64,000 nt of DNA from Aphelocoma coerulescens (taxonomy: Eukaryota; Chordata; Aves; Passeriformes; Corvidae): positions 1,493,501 through 1,557,500 of the forward strand of contig NW_027184062.1 in NCBI RefSeq assembly GCF_041296385.1, in the 5' to 3' direction. Shown here piece after piece: positions 21,806-34,864 of the stretch (its first letter is position 1; every line of letters begins with the position of its first letter). The position numbers and the translations under genes are program-made. The notes below the pieces were generated by a model. The model saw only the letters and a program-made list of their open reading frames with translations. It was not told the DNA's origin and did no database searches.

Positions 21806-23983
21806 GGTTTTAATATTTAGCATTGTTATCCTTTTCCTGTGTGTTTGTTAAAAAAGTAGTTTTTATCTCTTTCACTTTCTTCCCAGGAAAGTTCTTTTTT
21901 CCAAAAACCTGGTGAGGGAGGGCTGGGTGTAACCTGCCTTCTATCAGAGGATATTTTCCTCCACATTTGTCCAAACCGGCACAGCCTGTCCTTTCCTGGG
22001 TCTCTGTTGCAGATGGAAGCTGCTGGTGCCATTGTCAGCTTGAAGCCCTCTTTTGATGCAAGCAGATGTTGCCAGGTGTGTTCAGCAGCTGTTGCTCAAT
22101 GCTTATGCCAAGCTATTGTGTTCCTCATGGAAGCAAGGAGCCATTGTGACACTGCAGGGGCTGATGGCATCAAGGAGGCAATTGTGACAGTACAGAACCT
22201 CCTAGAAACAAGGCTCCATTGTGACACCGTGGGGAATCATGGAATCAAGGAGCCCATTGTGACACGGCTGCATGGAACCAATGGTCCATGGTTACACGGC
22301 GGATTCAAGAAGAGCACGGTGACACCACGCAACATCACGGAACCATAGGTCCATTGTGACACAGCGGGGCCTCATGGAAACAAGGGGACCATTGTGGCAA
22401 AGCAGGGCCTAATGGAAGCATGGAGAGCATTGTGACACTAAGGAAACTCCTGGAACCAAGATGACCACTGGCACATAATGGAACCTCATGGAAGCAAGCC
22501 TCCACGATGGTTTTGGAGGGCCTCAGGGACCACAGGACCCATTGTGACACAGCAGGACCTGGTGGAACCAAGGAGCCTTTGTGATACTCCAGATCCACAT
22601 GGAAGCCAGGGTGCACTGAGACACAGCGGGGCCTTGTTGGAACCAAAGACACCTCTGCAAAAAGCAGGCTAGCTCATAGAAGCAAGGAGTCCTTTGTTAC
22701 AACATCAAACCTATGGAAGCAAGGGACCATTGTGACACTGCGGGGCCTCATGGAACCAATTGTCCATGATGACAGTGCGGATCAAAGGAGACCATGGTGA
22801 CACTGCGGAACCTGATGGAACCAAGGAGCCATTGTGACACAGTGGGGCCTCATGGAATCAAGGAGACCATTGTGACCCAGGTGTTGCATGGGAAGGCAAG
22901 GAGCCATTGTGACACTTTGGGCTTCTTCCCTTGAGCTCTGCAGCTGGCTGTCCCAGCCCAGCGCACCATGTGCCACCTGCTCTCCTCAGGGCTCTGCCTG
23001 CACACAGCCCCAGGAGAAGTTTTCCTGTTTGCAAGGAAAGAATGGAAAAGCCTGAGCAGGTTTCCTAAACAACAAACCCCACTCAGGAGCCACATGCTCA
23101 GTACAGGCTGCCTGGAACGATGTCCCCTTTCTACAAGGGTCAGTGTGAGCAGGAATGAATGATCTCTGGGAGCAGAATTCTCGGAGTCTTTCCACTGAAT
23201 TCTCTGTCCCTGTGTCTTGGGGTGACTTTATTGTGTGTATCCCCTATTGCTGCTCTATGCCCAGAAGTAAACTTTGTGCATTTCTGTGCCTTTCAACTGA
23301 GCCTGAGAGGGGGGAGAGGAAAAAAAAGCCAGACAAACTTCTCAGAGCGTTTGTTCAAGGACACACATACACACTCCTCTGCATCCTGCTTGCAGCAAGA
23401 GCAGAGGAAGCAACTTTGTTTCTTTTTAGCCAGTTTTCAGCTCCTTTTCTCTGGGGGGAGATGGAGAGTTGAACTTTGTTTTCCTGGGACTTTGGGGGTT
23501 TTTTCCCCTTCTTCTCTTCTTGACTCTTTCAACATCAGACCACATTGGGAGAATTTTCTCCCGAGGTGGGGGCCCTGAATGTGGGCCCATGAGCCAGCTG
23601 CAAGGAGGAGGAGAGAGACTACACCTACGGAAGTGTTGGGGTTCCTCCCCCCTGCCATGAGGTCATGGGAGAGGGGACCCTGGGGTAGAGGCATGGCCTG
23701 GGCACGGGGGTCTCCCTGCTCCCTGCTCACATGTGCCCTAACCCTGTTCAGCACTGCTTATTTTGTGTTGCCCTGTGCGAGGAGGGCCCTGGTTGTGCTG
23801 TGATTGCTCAGTTCTTTGGCAGTGCCCCGCCCATGTGGCTGGAGAAGAAAGAGCTCTGCAACTTCTCTCAAGAATCGCTCCCTGTTTCTTTGCACGGGCC
23901 TCGCTGTCTATGGATGTTTCAGGAGACCCCACCGAAACACAGAAGGACTCTCAAATTATCCCAGCTTTCTCTGCACAGCGAGA
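21806..23983 (+). repeat. Unit 11, type A variant, member 3 of higher-order copy 1
   Basis: A 2,178 bp A copy with catggaagcaagg near 22128 in place of catggaaccaagg. It shares gctctgca (c at 23859) only with unit 17. Confidence 0.96.
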
Positions 23984-26161
23984 GGTTTTAATATTTAGCA
24001 TTGTTATCCTTTTCCTGTGTGTTTGTTAAAAAAATAGTTTTTATCTCTTTCACTTTCTTCCCAGGAAAGTACTTTTTTCCAAAAACCTGGTGGGGGAGGG
24101 CTGGGTGTAACCTGCCTTCTATCAGAGGATATTTTCCTCCACATTTGTCCAAACCGGCACAGCCTGTCCTTTCCTGGGTCTCTGTTGCAGATGGAAGCTG
24201 CTGGTGCCATTGTCAGCTTGAAGCCCTCTTTTGATGCAAGCAGATGTTGCCAGGTGTGTTCAGCAGCTGTTGCTCAATGCTTATGCCAAGCTATTGTGTT
24301 CCTCATGGAACCAAGGAGCCATTGTGACACTGCAGGGGCTGATGGCATCAAGGAGGCAATTGTGACAGTACAGAACCTCCTAGAAACAAGGCTCCATTGT
24401 GACACCGTGGGGAATCATGGAATCAAGGAGCCCATTGTGACACGGCTGCATGGAACCAATGGTCCATGGTTACACGGCGGATTCAAGAAGAGCACGGTGA
24501 CACCACGCAACATCATGGAACCATAGGTCCATTGTGACACAGCGGGGCCTCATGGAAACAAGGGGACCATTGTGGCAAAGCAGGGCCTAATGGAAGCATG
24601 GAGGGCATTGTGACACTAAGGAAACTCCTGGAACCAAGATGACCACTGGCACATAATGGAACCTCATGGAAGCAAGCCTCCACGATGGTTTTGGAGGGCC
24701 TCAGGGACCACAGGACCCATTGTGACACAGCAGGACCTGGTGGAACCAAGGAGCCTTTGTGATACTCCAGATCCACATGGAAGCCAGGGTGCACTGAGAC
24801 ACAGCGGGGCCTTGTTGGAACCAAAGACACCTCTGCAAAAAGCAGGCTAGCTCATAGAAGCAAGGAGTCCTTTGTTACAACATCAAACCTATGGAAGCAA
24901 GGGACCATTGTGACACTGCGGGGCCTCATGGAACCAATTGTCCATGATGACAGTGCGGATCAAAGGAGACCATGGTGACACTGCGGAACCTGATGGAACC
25001 AAGGAGCCATTGTGACACAGTGGGGCCTCATGGAATCAAGGAGACCATTGTGACCCAGGTGTTGCATGTGAAGGCAAGGAGCCATTGTGACACTTTGGGC
25101 TTCTTCCCTTGAGCTCTGCAGCTGGCTGTCCCAGCCCAGCGCACCATGTGCCACCTGCTCTCCTCAGGGCTCTGCCTGCACACAGCCCCAGGAGAAGTTT
25201 TCCTGTTTGGAAGGAAAGAATGGAAAAGCCTGAGCAGGTTTCCTAAACAACAAACCCCACTCAGGAGCCACATGCTCAGTACAGGCTGCCTGGAACGATG
25301 TCCCCTTTCTACAAGGGTCAGTGTGAGCAGGAATGAATGATCTCTGGGAGCAGAATTCTCGGAGTCTTTCCACTGAATTCTCTGTCCCTGTGTCTTGTGG
25401 TGACTTTATTGTGTGTATCCCCTATTGCTGCTCTATGCCCAGAAGTGAACTTTGTGCATTTCTGTGCCTTTCAACTGAGCCTGAGAGGGGGGAGAGGAAA
25501 AAAAACCGGACAAACTTCTCAGAGCGTTTGTTCAAGGACACACATACACACTCCTCTGCATCCTGCTTGCAGCAAGAGCAGAGGAAGCAACTTGGTTTCT
25601 TTTTAGCCAGTTTTCAGCTCCTTTTCTCTGGGGGGAGATGGAGAGTTGAACTTTGTTTTCATGGGACTTCGGGGGTTTTTTTTCCCTTCTTCTCTTCTTG
25701 ACTCTTTCAACATCAGAGCACATTGGGAGAATTTTCTCCCGAGGTTGGGGCCCTGAATGTGGGCCCATGAGCCAGCTGCAAGGAGGAGGAGAGAGACTAC
25801 ACCTACGGAAGTGTTGGGGTTCCTCCCCCCTGCCATGAGGTCATGGGAGAGGGGACCCTGGGGTAGAGGCATGGCCTGGGCACGGGGGTCTCCCTGCTCC
25901 CTGCTCACATGTGCCCTAACCCTGTTCAGCACTGCTTATTTTGTGTTGCCTTGTGCGAGGAGGGCCCTGGTTGTGCCGTGATTGTTCAGTTCTTTGGCAG
26001 TGCCCCGCCCATGTGGCTGGAGAAGAAAGAGCTCTGAAACTTCTCTCAAGAATCGCTCCCTGTTTCTTTGCACGGGCCTCGCTGTCTATGGATGTTTCAG
26101 GAGACCCCACCGAAACACGGAAGGACTCTCAAATTATCCCAGCTTTCTCTGCACAGCGAGA
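23984..26161 (+). repeat. Unit 12, chimeric, member 4 of higher-order copy 1
   Basis: The head resembles unit 6 (ggaaagtac, a at 24071). From about 25390 on (cttgtggtg, acttggttt, tttcatggg) it matches unit 13. The length stays 2,178 bp through one loss at the A-run and one gain in the T-run. Confidence 0.95.
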
Positions 26162-28339
26162 GCTTTTAATATTTAGCATTGCTATCCTTTTCCTGTGTGT
26201 TTGTTAAAAAAATAGTTTTTATCTCTTTCACTTTCTTCCCAGGAAAGTTCTTTTTTCCAAAAACCTGGTGGGGGAGGGCTGGGTGTAACCTGCCTTCTAT
26301 CAGAGGATATTTTCCTCCACATTTGTCCAAACCGGCACAGCCTGTCCTTTCCTGGGTCTCTGTTGCAGATGGAAGCTGCTGGTGCCATTGTCAGCTTGAA
26401 GCCCTCTTTTGATGCAAGCAGATGTTGCCAGGTGTGTTCAGCAGCTGTTGCTCAATGCTTATGCCAAGCTATTGTGTTCCTCATGGAAGCAAGGAGCCAT
26501 TGTGACACTGCAGGGGCTGATGGCATCAAGGAGGCAATTGTGACAGTACAGAACCTCCTAGAAACAAGGCTCCATTGTGACACCGTGGGGAATCATGGAA
26601 TCAAGGAGCCCATTGTGACACGGCTGCATGGAACCAATGGTCCATGGTTACACGGCGGATTCAAGAAGAGCACGGTGACACCACGCAACATCACGGAACC
26701 ATAGGTCCATTGTGACACAGCGGGGCCTCATGGAAACAAGGGGACCATTGTGGCAAAGCAGGGCCTAATGGAAGCATGGAGGGCATTGTGACACTAAGGA
26801 AACTCCTGGAACCAAGATGACCACTGGCACATAATGGAACCTCATGGAAGCAAGCCTCCACAATGACTTTGGAGGGCCTCAGGGACCACAGGACCCATTG
26901 TGACACAGCAGGACCTGGTGGAACCAAGGAGCCTTTGTGATACTCCAGATCCACATGGAAGCCAGGGTGCACTGAGACACAGCGGGGCCTTGTTGGAACC
27001 AAAGACACCTCTGCAAAAAGCAGGCTAGCTCATAGAAGCAAGGAGTCCTTTGTTACAACATCAAACCTATGGAAGCAAGGGACCATTGTGACACTGCGGG
27101 GCCTCATGGAACCAATTGTCCATGATGACAGTGCGGATCAAAGCAGACCATGGTGACACTGCGGAACCTGATGGAACCAAGGAGCCATTGTGACACAGTG
27201 GGGCCTCATGGAATCAAGGAGACCATTGTGACCCAGGTGTTGCATGTGAAGGCAAGGAGCCATTGTGACACTTTGGGCTTCTTCCCTTGAGCTCTGCAGC
27301 TGGCTGTCCCAGCCCAGCGCACCATGTGCCACCTGCTCTCCTCAGGGCTCTGCCTGCACACAGCCCCAGGAGAAGTTTTCCTGTTTGCAAGGAAAGAATG
27401 GAAAAGCCGGAGCAGGTTTCCTAAACAACAAACCCCACTCAGGAGCCACATGCTCAGTACAGGCTGCCTGGAACGATGTCCCCTTTCTACAAGGGTCAGG
27501 GTGAGCAGGAATGAATGATCTCTGGGAGCAGAATTCTCGGAGTCTTTCCACTGAATTCTCTGTCCCTGTGTCTTGTGGTGACTTTATTGTGTGTATCCCC
27601 TATTGCTGCTCTATGCCCAGAAGTGAACTTTGTGCATTTCTGTGCCTTTCAACTGAGCCTGAGAGGGGGGAGAGGAAAAAAAACCGGACAAACTTCTCAG
27701 AGCGTTTGTTCAAGGACACACATACACACTCCTCTGCATCCTGCTTGCAGCAAGAGCAGAGGAAGCAACTTGGTTTCTTTTTAGCCAGTTTTCAGCTCCT
27801 TTTCTCTGGGGGGAGATGGAGAGTTGAACTTTGTTTTCATGGGACTTCGGGGGTTTTTTTTCCCTTCTTCTCTTCTTGACTCTTTCAACATCAGAGCACA
27901 TTGGGAGAATTTTCTCCCGAGGTGGGGGCCCTGAATGTGGGCCCATGAGCCAGCTGCAAGGAGGAGGAGAGAGACTACACCTACGGAAGTGTTGGGGTTC
28001 CTCCCCCCTGCCATGAGGTCATGGGAGAGGGGACCCTGGGGTAGAGGCATGGCCTGGGCACGGGGGTCTCCCTGCTCCCTGCTCACATGTGCCCTAACCC
28101 TGTTCAGCACTGCTTATTTTGTGTTGCCCTGTGCGAGGAGGGCCCTGGTTGTGCCGTGATTGCTCAGTTCTTTGGCAGTGCCCCGCCCATGTGGCTGGAG
28201 AAGAAAGAGCTCTGAAACTTCTCTCAAGAATGGCTCCCTGTTTCTTTGCACGGGCCTCGCTGTCTATGGATGTTTCAGGAGACCCCACCGAAACACGGAA
28301 GGACTCTCAAATTATCCCAGCTTTCTCTGCACAGCGAGA
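26162..28339 (+). repeat. Unit 13, member 5 of higher-order copy 1
   Basis: A 2,178 bp copy with cctccacaatgac near 26863, gtcagggtgagc near 27495, and the same tail block as unit 12. It has gctatcc in place of gttatcc near the start. Confidence 0.96.
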
Positions 28340-30510
28340 GGTTTTAATATTTAGCATTGCTATCCTTTTCCTGTGTGTTTGTTAAAAAAATAGTTTTTAT
28401 CTCTTTCACTTTCTTCCCAGGAAAGTTCTTTTTTCCAAAAACCTGGTGGGGGAGGGCTGGGTGTAACCTGCCTTCTATCAGAGGATATTTTCCTCCACAT
28501 TTGTCCAAACCGGCACAGCCTGTCCTTTCCTGGGTCTCTGTTGCAGATGGAAGCTGCTGGTGCCATTGTCAGCTTGAAGCCCTCTTTTGATGCAAGCAGA
28601 TGTTGCCAGGTGTGTTCAGCAGCTGTTGCTCAATGCTTATGCCAAGCTATTGTGTTCCTCATGGAAGCAAGGAGCCATTGTGACACTGCAGGGGCTGATG
28701 GCATCAAGGAGGCAATTGTGACAGTACAGAACCTCCTAGAAACAAGGCTCCATTGTGACACCGTGGGGAATCATGGAATCAAGGAGCCCATTGTGACACG
28801 GCTGCATGGAACCAATGGTCCATGGTTACACGGCGGATTCAAGAAGAGCACGGTGACACCACGCAACATCACGGAACCATAGGTCCATTGTGACACAGCG
28901 GGGCCTCATGGAAACAAGGGGACCATTGTGGCAAAGCAGGGCCTAATGGAAGCATGGAGAGCATTGTGACACTAAGGAAACTCCTGGAACCAAGATGACC
29001 ACTGGCACATAATGGAACCTCATGGAAGCAAGCCTCCACAATGACTTTGGAGGGCCTCAGGGACCACAGGACCCATTGTGACACAGCAGGACCTGGTGGA
29101 ACCAAGGAGCCTTTGTGATACTCCACATCCACATGGAAGCCAGGGTGCACTGAGACACAGTGGGGCCTTGTTGGAACCAAAGACACCTCTGCAAAAAGCA
29201 GGCTAGCTCATAGAAGCAAGGAGTCCATTGTTACAACGTAAAAGCTATGGAAGCAAGGGACCATTGTGACACTGCGGGGCCTCATGGAACCAATTGTCCA
29301 TGATGACAGTGCGGATCAAAGCAGACCATGGTGACACTGCGGAACCTGATGGAACCAAGGAGCCATTGTGACACAGTGGGGCCTCATGGAATCAAGGAGA
29401 CCATTGTGACCCAGGTGTTGCATGTGAAGGCAAGGAGCCATTGTGACACTTTGGGCTTCTTCCCTTGAGCTCTGCAGCTGGCTGTCCCAGCCCAGCGCAC
29501 CATGTGCCACCTGCTCTCCTCAGGGCTCTGCCTGCACACAGCCCCAGGAGAAGTTTTCCTGTTTGCAAGGAAAGAATGGAAAAGCCTGAGCAGGTTTCCT
29601 AAACAACAAACCCTACTCAGGAGCCACATGCTCAGTACAGGCTGCCTGGAACGATGTCCCCTTTCTACAAGGGTCAGTGTGAGCAGGAATGAATGATCTC
29701 TGGGAGCAGAATTCTCGGAGTCTTTCCACTGAATTCTCTGTCCCTGTGTCTTGGGGTGACTTTATCATGTGTATCCCCTATCGCTGCTCTATGCCCAGAA
29801 GTGAACTTTGTGCATTTCTGTGCCTTTCAACTGAGCCTGAGAGGGGGGAGAGGAAAAAAAACCGGACAAACTTCTCAGAGCGTTTGTTCAAGGACACACA
29901 TACACACTCCTCTGCATCCTGCTTGCAGCAAGAGCAGAGGAAGCAACTTTGTTTCTTTTTAGCCAGTTTTCAGCTCCTTTTCTCTGGGGGGAGATGGAGA
30001 GTTGAACTTTGTTTTCCTGGGACTTTGGGGGTTTTTTCCCCTTCTTCTCTTCTTGACTCTTTCAACATCAGAGCACATTGGGAGAATTTTCTCCCGAGGT
30101 GGGGGCCCTGAATGTGGGCCCATGAGCCAGCTGCAAGGAGGAGGAGAGAGACTACACCTACGGAAGTGTTGGGGTTCCTCCCCCCTGCCATGAGGTCATG
30201 GGAGAGGGGACCCTGGGGTAGAGGCATGGCCTGGGCACGGGGGGTCTCCCTGCTCACATGTGCCCTAACCCTGTTCAGCACTGCTTATTTTGTGTTGCCC
30301 TGTGCGAGGAGGGCCCTGGTTGTGCTGTGATTGCTCAGTTCTTTGGCAGTGCCCCGCCCATGTGGCTGGAGAAGAAAGAGCTCTGAAACTTCTCTCAAGA
30401 ATGGCTCCCTGTTTCTTTGCACGGGCCTCGCTGTCTATGGATGTTTCAGGAGACCCCACCGAAACACAGAAGGACTCTCAAATTATCCCAGCTTTCTCTG
30501 CACAGCGAGA
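28340..30510 (+). repeat. Unit 14, member 6 of higher-order copy 1
   Basis: A 2,171 bp copy, from one base lost at the A-run and six net bases at the G-run/ctccctg site. It carries gtccattgttacaacgtaaa near 29223, shared with units 20, 22 and 25, and cctatcgctg near 29777. The junction between the two 13 kb blocks lies near its end. Confidence 0.96.
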
Positions 30511-32688
30511 GGTTTTAATATTTAGCATTGTTATCCTTTTCCTGTGTGTTTGTTAAAAAAGTAGTTTTTATCTCTTTCACTTTCTTCCCAGGAAAGTTCT
30601 TTTTTCCAAAAACCTGGTGAGGGAGGGCTGGGTGTAACCTGCCTTCTATCAGAGGATATTTTCCTCCACATTTGTCCAAACCGGCACAGCCTGTCCTTTC
30701 CTGGGTCTCTGTTGCAGATGGAAGCTGCTGGTGCCATTGTCAGCTTGAAGCCCTCTTTTGATGCAAGCAGATGTTGCCAGGTGTGTTCAGCAGCTGTTGC
30801 TCAATGCTTATGCCAAGCTATTGTGTTCCTCATGGAACCAAGGAGCCATTGTGACACTGCAGGGGCTGATGGCATCAAGGAGGCAATTGTGACAGTACAG
30901 AACCTCCTAGAAACAAGGCTCCATTGTGACACCGTGGGGAATCATGGAATCAAGGAGCCCATTGTGACACGGCTGCATGGAACCAATGGTCCATGGTTAC
31001 ACGGCGGATTCAAGAAGAGCACGGTGACACCACGCAACATCACGGAACCATAGGTCCATTGTGACACAGCGGGGCCTCATGGAAACAAGGGGACCATTGT
31101 GGCAAAGCAGGGCCTAATGGAAGCATGGAGAGCATTGTGACACTAAGGAAACTCCTGGAACCAAGATGACCACTGGCACATAATGGAACCTCATGGAAGC
31201 AAGCCTCCACGATGGTTTTGGAGGGCCTCAGGGACCACAGGACCCATTGTGACACAGCAGGACCTGGTGGAACCAAGGAGCCTTTGTGATACTCCAGATC
31301 CACATGGAAGCCAGGGTGCACTGAGACACAGCGGGGCCTTGTTGGAACCAAAGACACCTCTGCAAAAAGCAGGCTAGCTCATAGAAGCAAGGAGTCCTTT
31401 GTTACAACATCAAACCTATGGAAGCAAGGGACCATTGTGACACTGCGGGGCCTCATGGAACCAATTGTCCATGATGACAGTGCGGATCAAAGGAGACCAT
31501 GGTGACACTGCGGAACCTGATGGAACCAAGGAGCCATTGTGACACAGTGGGGCCTCATGGAATCAAGGAGACCATTGTGACCCAGGTGTTGCATGGGAAG
31601 GCAAGGAGCCATTGTGACACTTTGGGCTTCTTCCCTTGAGCTCTGCAGCTGGCTGTCCCAGCCCAGCGCACCATGTGCCACCTGCTCTCCTCAGGGCTCT
31701 GCCTGCACACAGCCCCAGGAGAAGTTTTCCTGTTTGGAAGGAAAGAATGGAAAAGCCTGAGCAGGTTTCCTAAACAACAAACCCCACTCAGGAGCCACAT
31801 GCTCAGTACAGGCTGCCTGGAACGATGTCCCCTTTCTACAAGGGTCAGTGTGAGCAGGAATGAATGATCTCTGGGAGCAGAATTCTCGGAGTCTTTCCAC
31901 TGAATTCTCTGTCCCTGTGTCTTGGGGTGACTTTATTGTGTGTATCCCCTATTGCTGCTCTATGCCCAGAAGTAAACTTTGTGCATTTCTGTGCCTTTCA
32001 ACTGAGCCTGAGAGGGGGGAGAGGAAAAAAAAGCCAGACAAACTTCTCAGAGCGTTTGTTCAAGGACACACATACACACTCCTCTGCATCCTGCTTGCAG
32101 CAAGAGCAGAGGAAGCAACTTTGTTTCTTTTTAGCCAGTTTTCAGCTCCTTTTCTCTGGGGGGAGATGGAGAGTTGAACTTTGTTTTCCTGGGACTTTGG
32201 GGGTTTTTTCCCCTTCTTCTCTTCTTGACTCTTTCAACATCAGACCACATTGGGAGAATTTTCTCCCGAGGTGGGGGCCCTGAATGTGGGCCCATGAGCC
32301 AGCTGCAAGGAGGAGGAGAGAGACTACACCTACGGAAGTGTTGGGGTTCCTCCCCCCTGCCATGAGGTCATGGGAGAGGGGACCCTGGGGTAGAGGCATG
32401 GCCTGGGCACGGGGGTCTCCCTGCTCCCTGCTCACATGTGCCCTAATCCTGTTCAGCACTGCTTATTTTGTGTTGCCCTGTGCGAGGAGGGCCCTGGTTG
32501 TGCTGTGATTGCTCAGTTCTTTGGCAGTGCCCCGCCCATGTGGCTGGAGAAGAAAGAGCTCTGAAACTTCTCTCAAGAATCGCTCCCTGTTTCTTTGCAC
32601 GGGCCTCGCTGTCTATGGATGTTTCAGGAGACCCCACCGAAACACAGAAGGACTCTCAAATTATCCCAGCTTTCTCTGCACAGCGAGA
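30511..32688 (+). repeat. Unit 15, type A, member 1 of higher-order copy 2
   Basis: The counterpart of unit 9, with ctgtttgg at 31737 and gttgcatggg. It ends in gagagg rather than gagagc. Confidence 0.96.
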
Positions 32689-34864
32689 GGTTTTAATATT
32701 TAGCATTGTTATCCTTTTCCTGTGTGTTTGTTAAAAAAATAGTTTTTATCTCTTTCACTTTCTTCCCAGGAAAGTTCTTTTTTCCAAAAACCTGGTGGGG
32801 GAGGGCTGGGTGTAACCTGCCTTCTATCAGAGGATATTTTCCTCCACATTTGTCCAAACCGGCACAGCCTGTCCTTTCCTGGGTCTCTGTTGCAGATGGA
32901 AGCTGCTGGTGCCATTGTCAGCTTGAAGCCCTCTTTTGATGCAAGCAGATGTTGCCAGGTGTGTTCAGCAGCTGTTGCTCAATGCTTATGCCAAGCTATT
33001 GTGTTCCTCATGGAACCAAGGAGCCATTGTGACACTGCAGGGGCTGATGGCATCAAGGAGGCAATTGTGACAGTACAGAACCTCCTAGAAACAAGGCTCC
33101 ATTGTGACACCGTGGGGAATCATGGAATCAAGGAGCCCATTGTGACACGGCTGCATGGAACCAATGGTCCATGGTTACACGGCGGATTCAAGAAGAGCAC
33201 GGTGACACCACGCAACATCATGGAACCATAGGTCCATTGTGACACAGCGGGGCCTCATGGAAACAAGGGGACCATTGTGGCAAAGCAGGGCCTAATGGAA
33301 GCATGGAGGGCATTGTGACACTAAGGAAACTCCTGGAACCAAGATGACCACTGGCACATAATGGAACCTCATGGAAGCAAGCCTCCACGATGGTTTTGGA
33401 GGGCCTCAGGGACCACAGGACCCATTGTGACACAGCAGGACCTGGTGGAACCAAGGAGCCTTTGTGATACTCCAGATCCACATGGAAGCCAGGGTGCACT
33501 GAGACACAGCGGGGCCTTGTTGGAACCAAAGACACCTCTGCAAAAAGCAGGCTAGCTCATAGAAGCAAGGAGTCCTTTGTTACAACATCAAACCTATGGA
33601 AGCAAGGGACCATTGTGACACTGCGGGGCCTCATGGAACCAATTGTCCATGATGACAGTGCGGATCAAAGCAGACCATGGTGACACTGCGGAACCTGATG
33701 GAACCAAGGAGCCATTGTGACACAGTGGGGCCTCATGGAATCAAGGAGACCATTGTGACCCAGGTGTTGCATGTGAAGGCAAGGAGCCATTGTGACACTT
33801 TGGGCTTCTTCCCTTGAGCTCTGCAGCTGGCTGTCCCAGCCCAGCGCACCATGTGCCACTGCTCTCCTCAGGGCTCTGCCTGCACACAGCCCCAGGAGAA
33901 GTTTTCCTGTTTGCAAGGAAAGAATGGAAAAGCCGGAGCAGGTTTCCTAAACAACAAACCCCACTCAGGAGCCACATGCTCAGTACAGGCTGCCTGGAAC
34001 GATGTCCCCTTTCTACAAGGGTCAGTGTGAGCAGGAATGAATGATCTCTGGGAGCAGAATTCTCGGAGTCTTTCCACTGAATTCTCTGTCCCTGTGTCTT
34101 GGGGTGACTTTATTGTGTGTATCCCCTATTGCTGCTCTATGCCCAGAAGTGAACTTTGTGCATTTCTGTGCCTTTCAACTGAGCCTGAGAGGGGGGAGAG
34201 GAAAAAAAACCGGACAAACTTCTCAGAGCGTTTGTTCAAGGACACACATACACACTCCTCTGCATCCTGCTTGCAGCAAGAGCAGAGGAAGCAACTTTGT
34301 TTCTTTTTAGCCAGTTTTCAGCTCCTTTTCTCTGGGGGGAGATGGAGAGTTGAACTTTGTTTTCCTGGGACTTTGGGGGTTTTTTCCCCTTCTTCTCTTC
34401 TTGACTCTTTCAACATCAGAGCACATTGGGAGAATTTTCTCCCGAGGTGGGGGCCCTGAATGTGGGCCCATGAGCCAGCTGCAAGGAGGAGGAGAGAGAC
34501 TACACCTACGGAAGTGTTGGGGTTCCTCCCCCCTGCCATGAGGTCATGGGAGAGGGGACCCTGGGGTAGAGGCATGGCCTGGGCACGGGGGTCTCCCTGC
34601 TCCCTGCTCACATGTGCCCTAACCCTGTTCAGCACTGCTTATTTTGTGTTGCCCTGTGCGAGGAGGGCCCTGGTTGTGCTGTGATTGCTCAGTTCTTTGG
34701 CAGTGCCCCACCCATGTGGCTGGAGAAGAAAGAGCTCTGAAACTTCTCTCAAGAATGGCTCCCTGTTTCTTTGCACGGGCCTCGCTGTCTATGGATGTTT
34801 CAGGAGACCCCACCGAAACACAGAAGGACTCTCAAATTATCCCAGCTTTCTCTGCACAGCGAGA
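32689..34864 (+). repeat. Unit 16, type B, member 2 of higher-order copy 2
   Basis: The counterpart of unit 10, 2,176 bp, sharing the CCCCACCC change in the GC box (34710). Confidence 0.96.

Larger units (their letters stand above)
17452..30510 (+). repeat. Higher-order repeat, copy 1 (six units, 13,059 bp)
   Basis: Units 9-14 form a block that recurs in order at 30511-43569. Member lengths are 2178, 2176, 2178, 2178, 2178 and 2171 bp in both blocks. Rare variants recur at exactly offset 13,059: a GC box changed to CCCCACCC (21651 and 34710), gctctgca for gctctgaa (23859 and 36918), and ctgtttgg for ctgtttgc (18678 and 31737). The homogeneity is far above that between neighbouring units. I infer duplication of a six-unit segment by unequal exchange. 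Confidence 0.93.
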
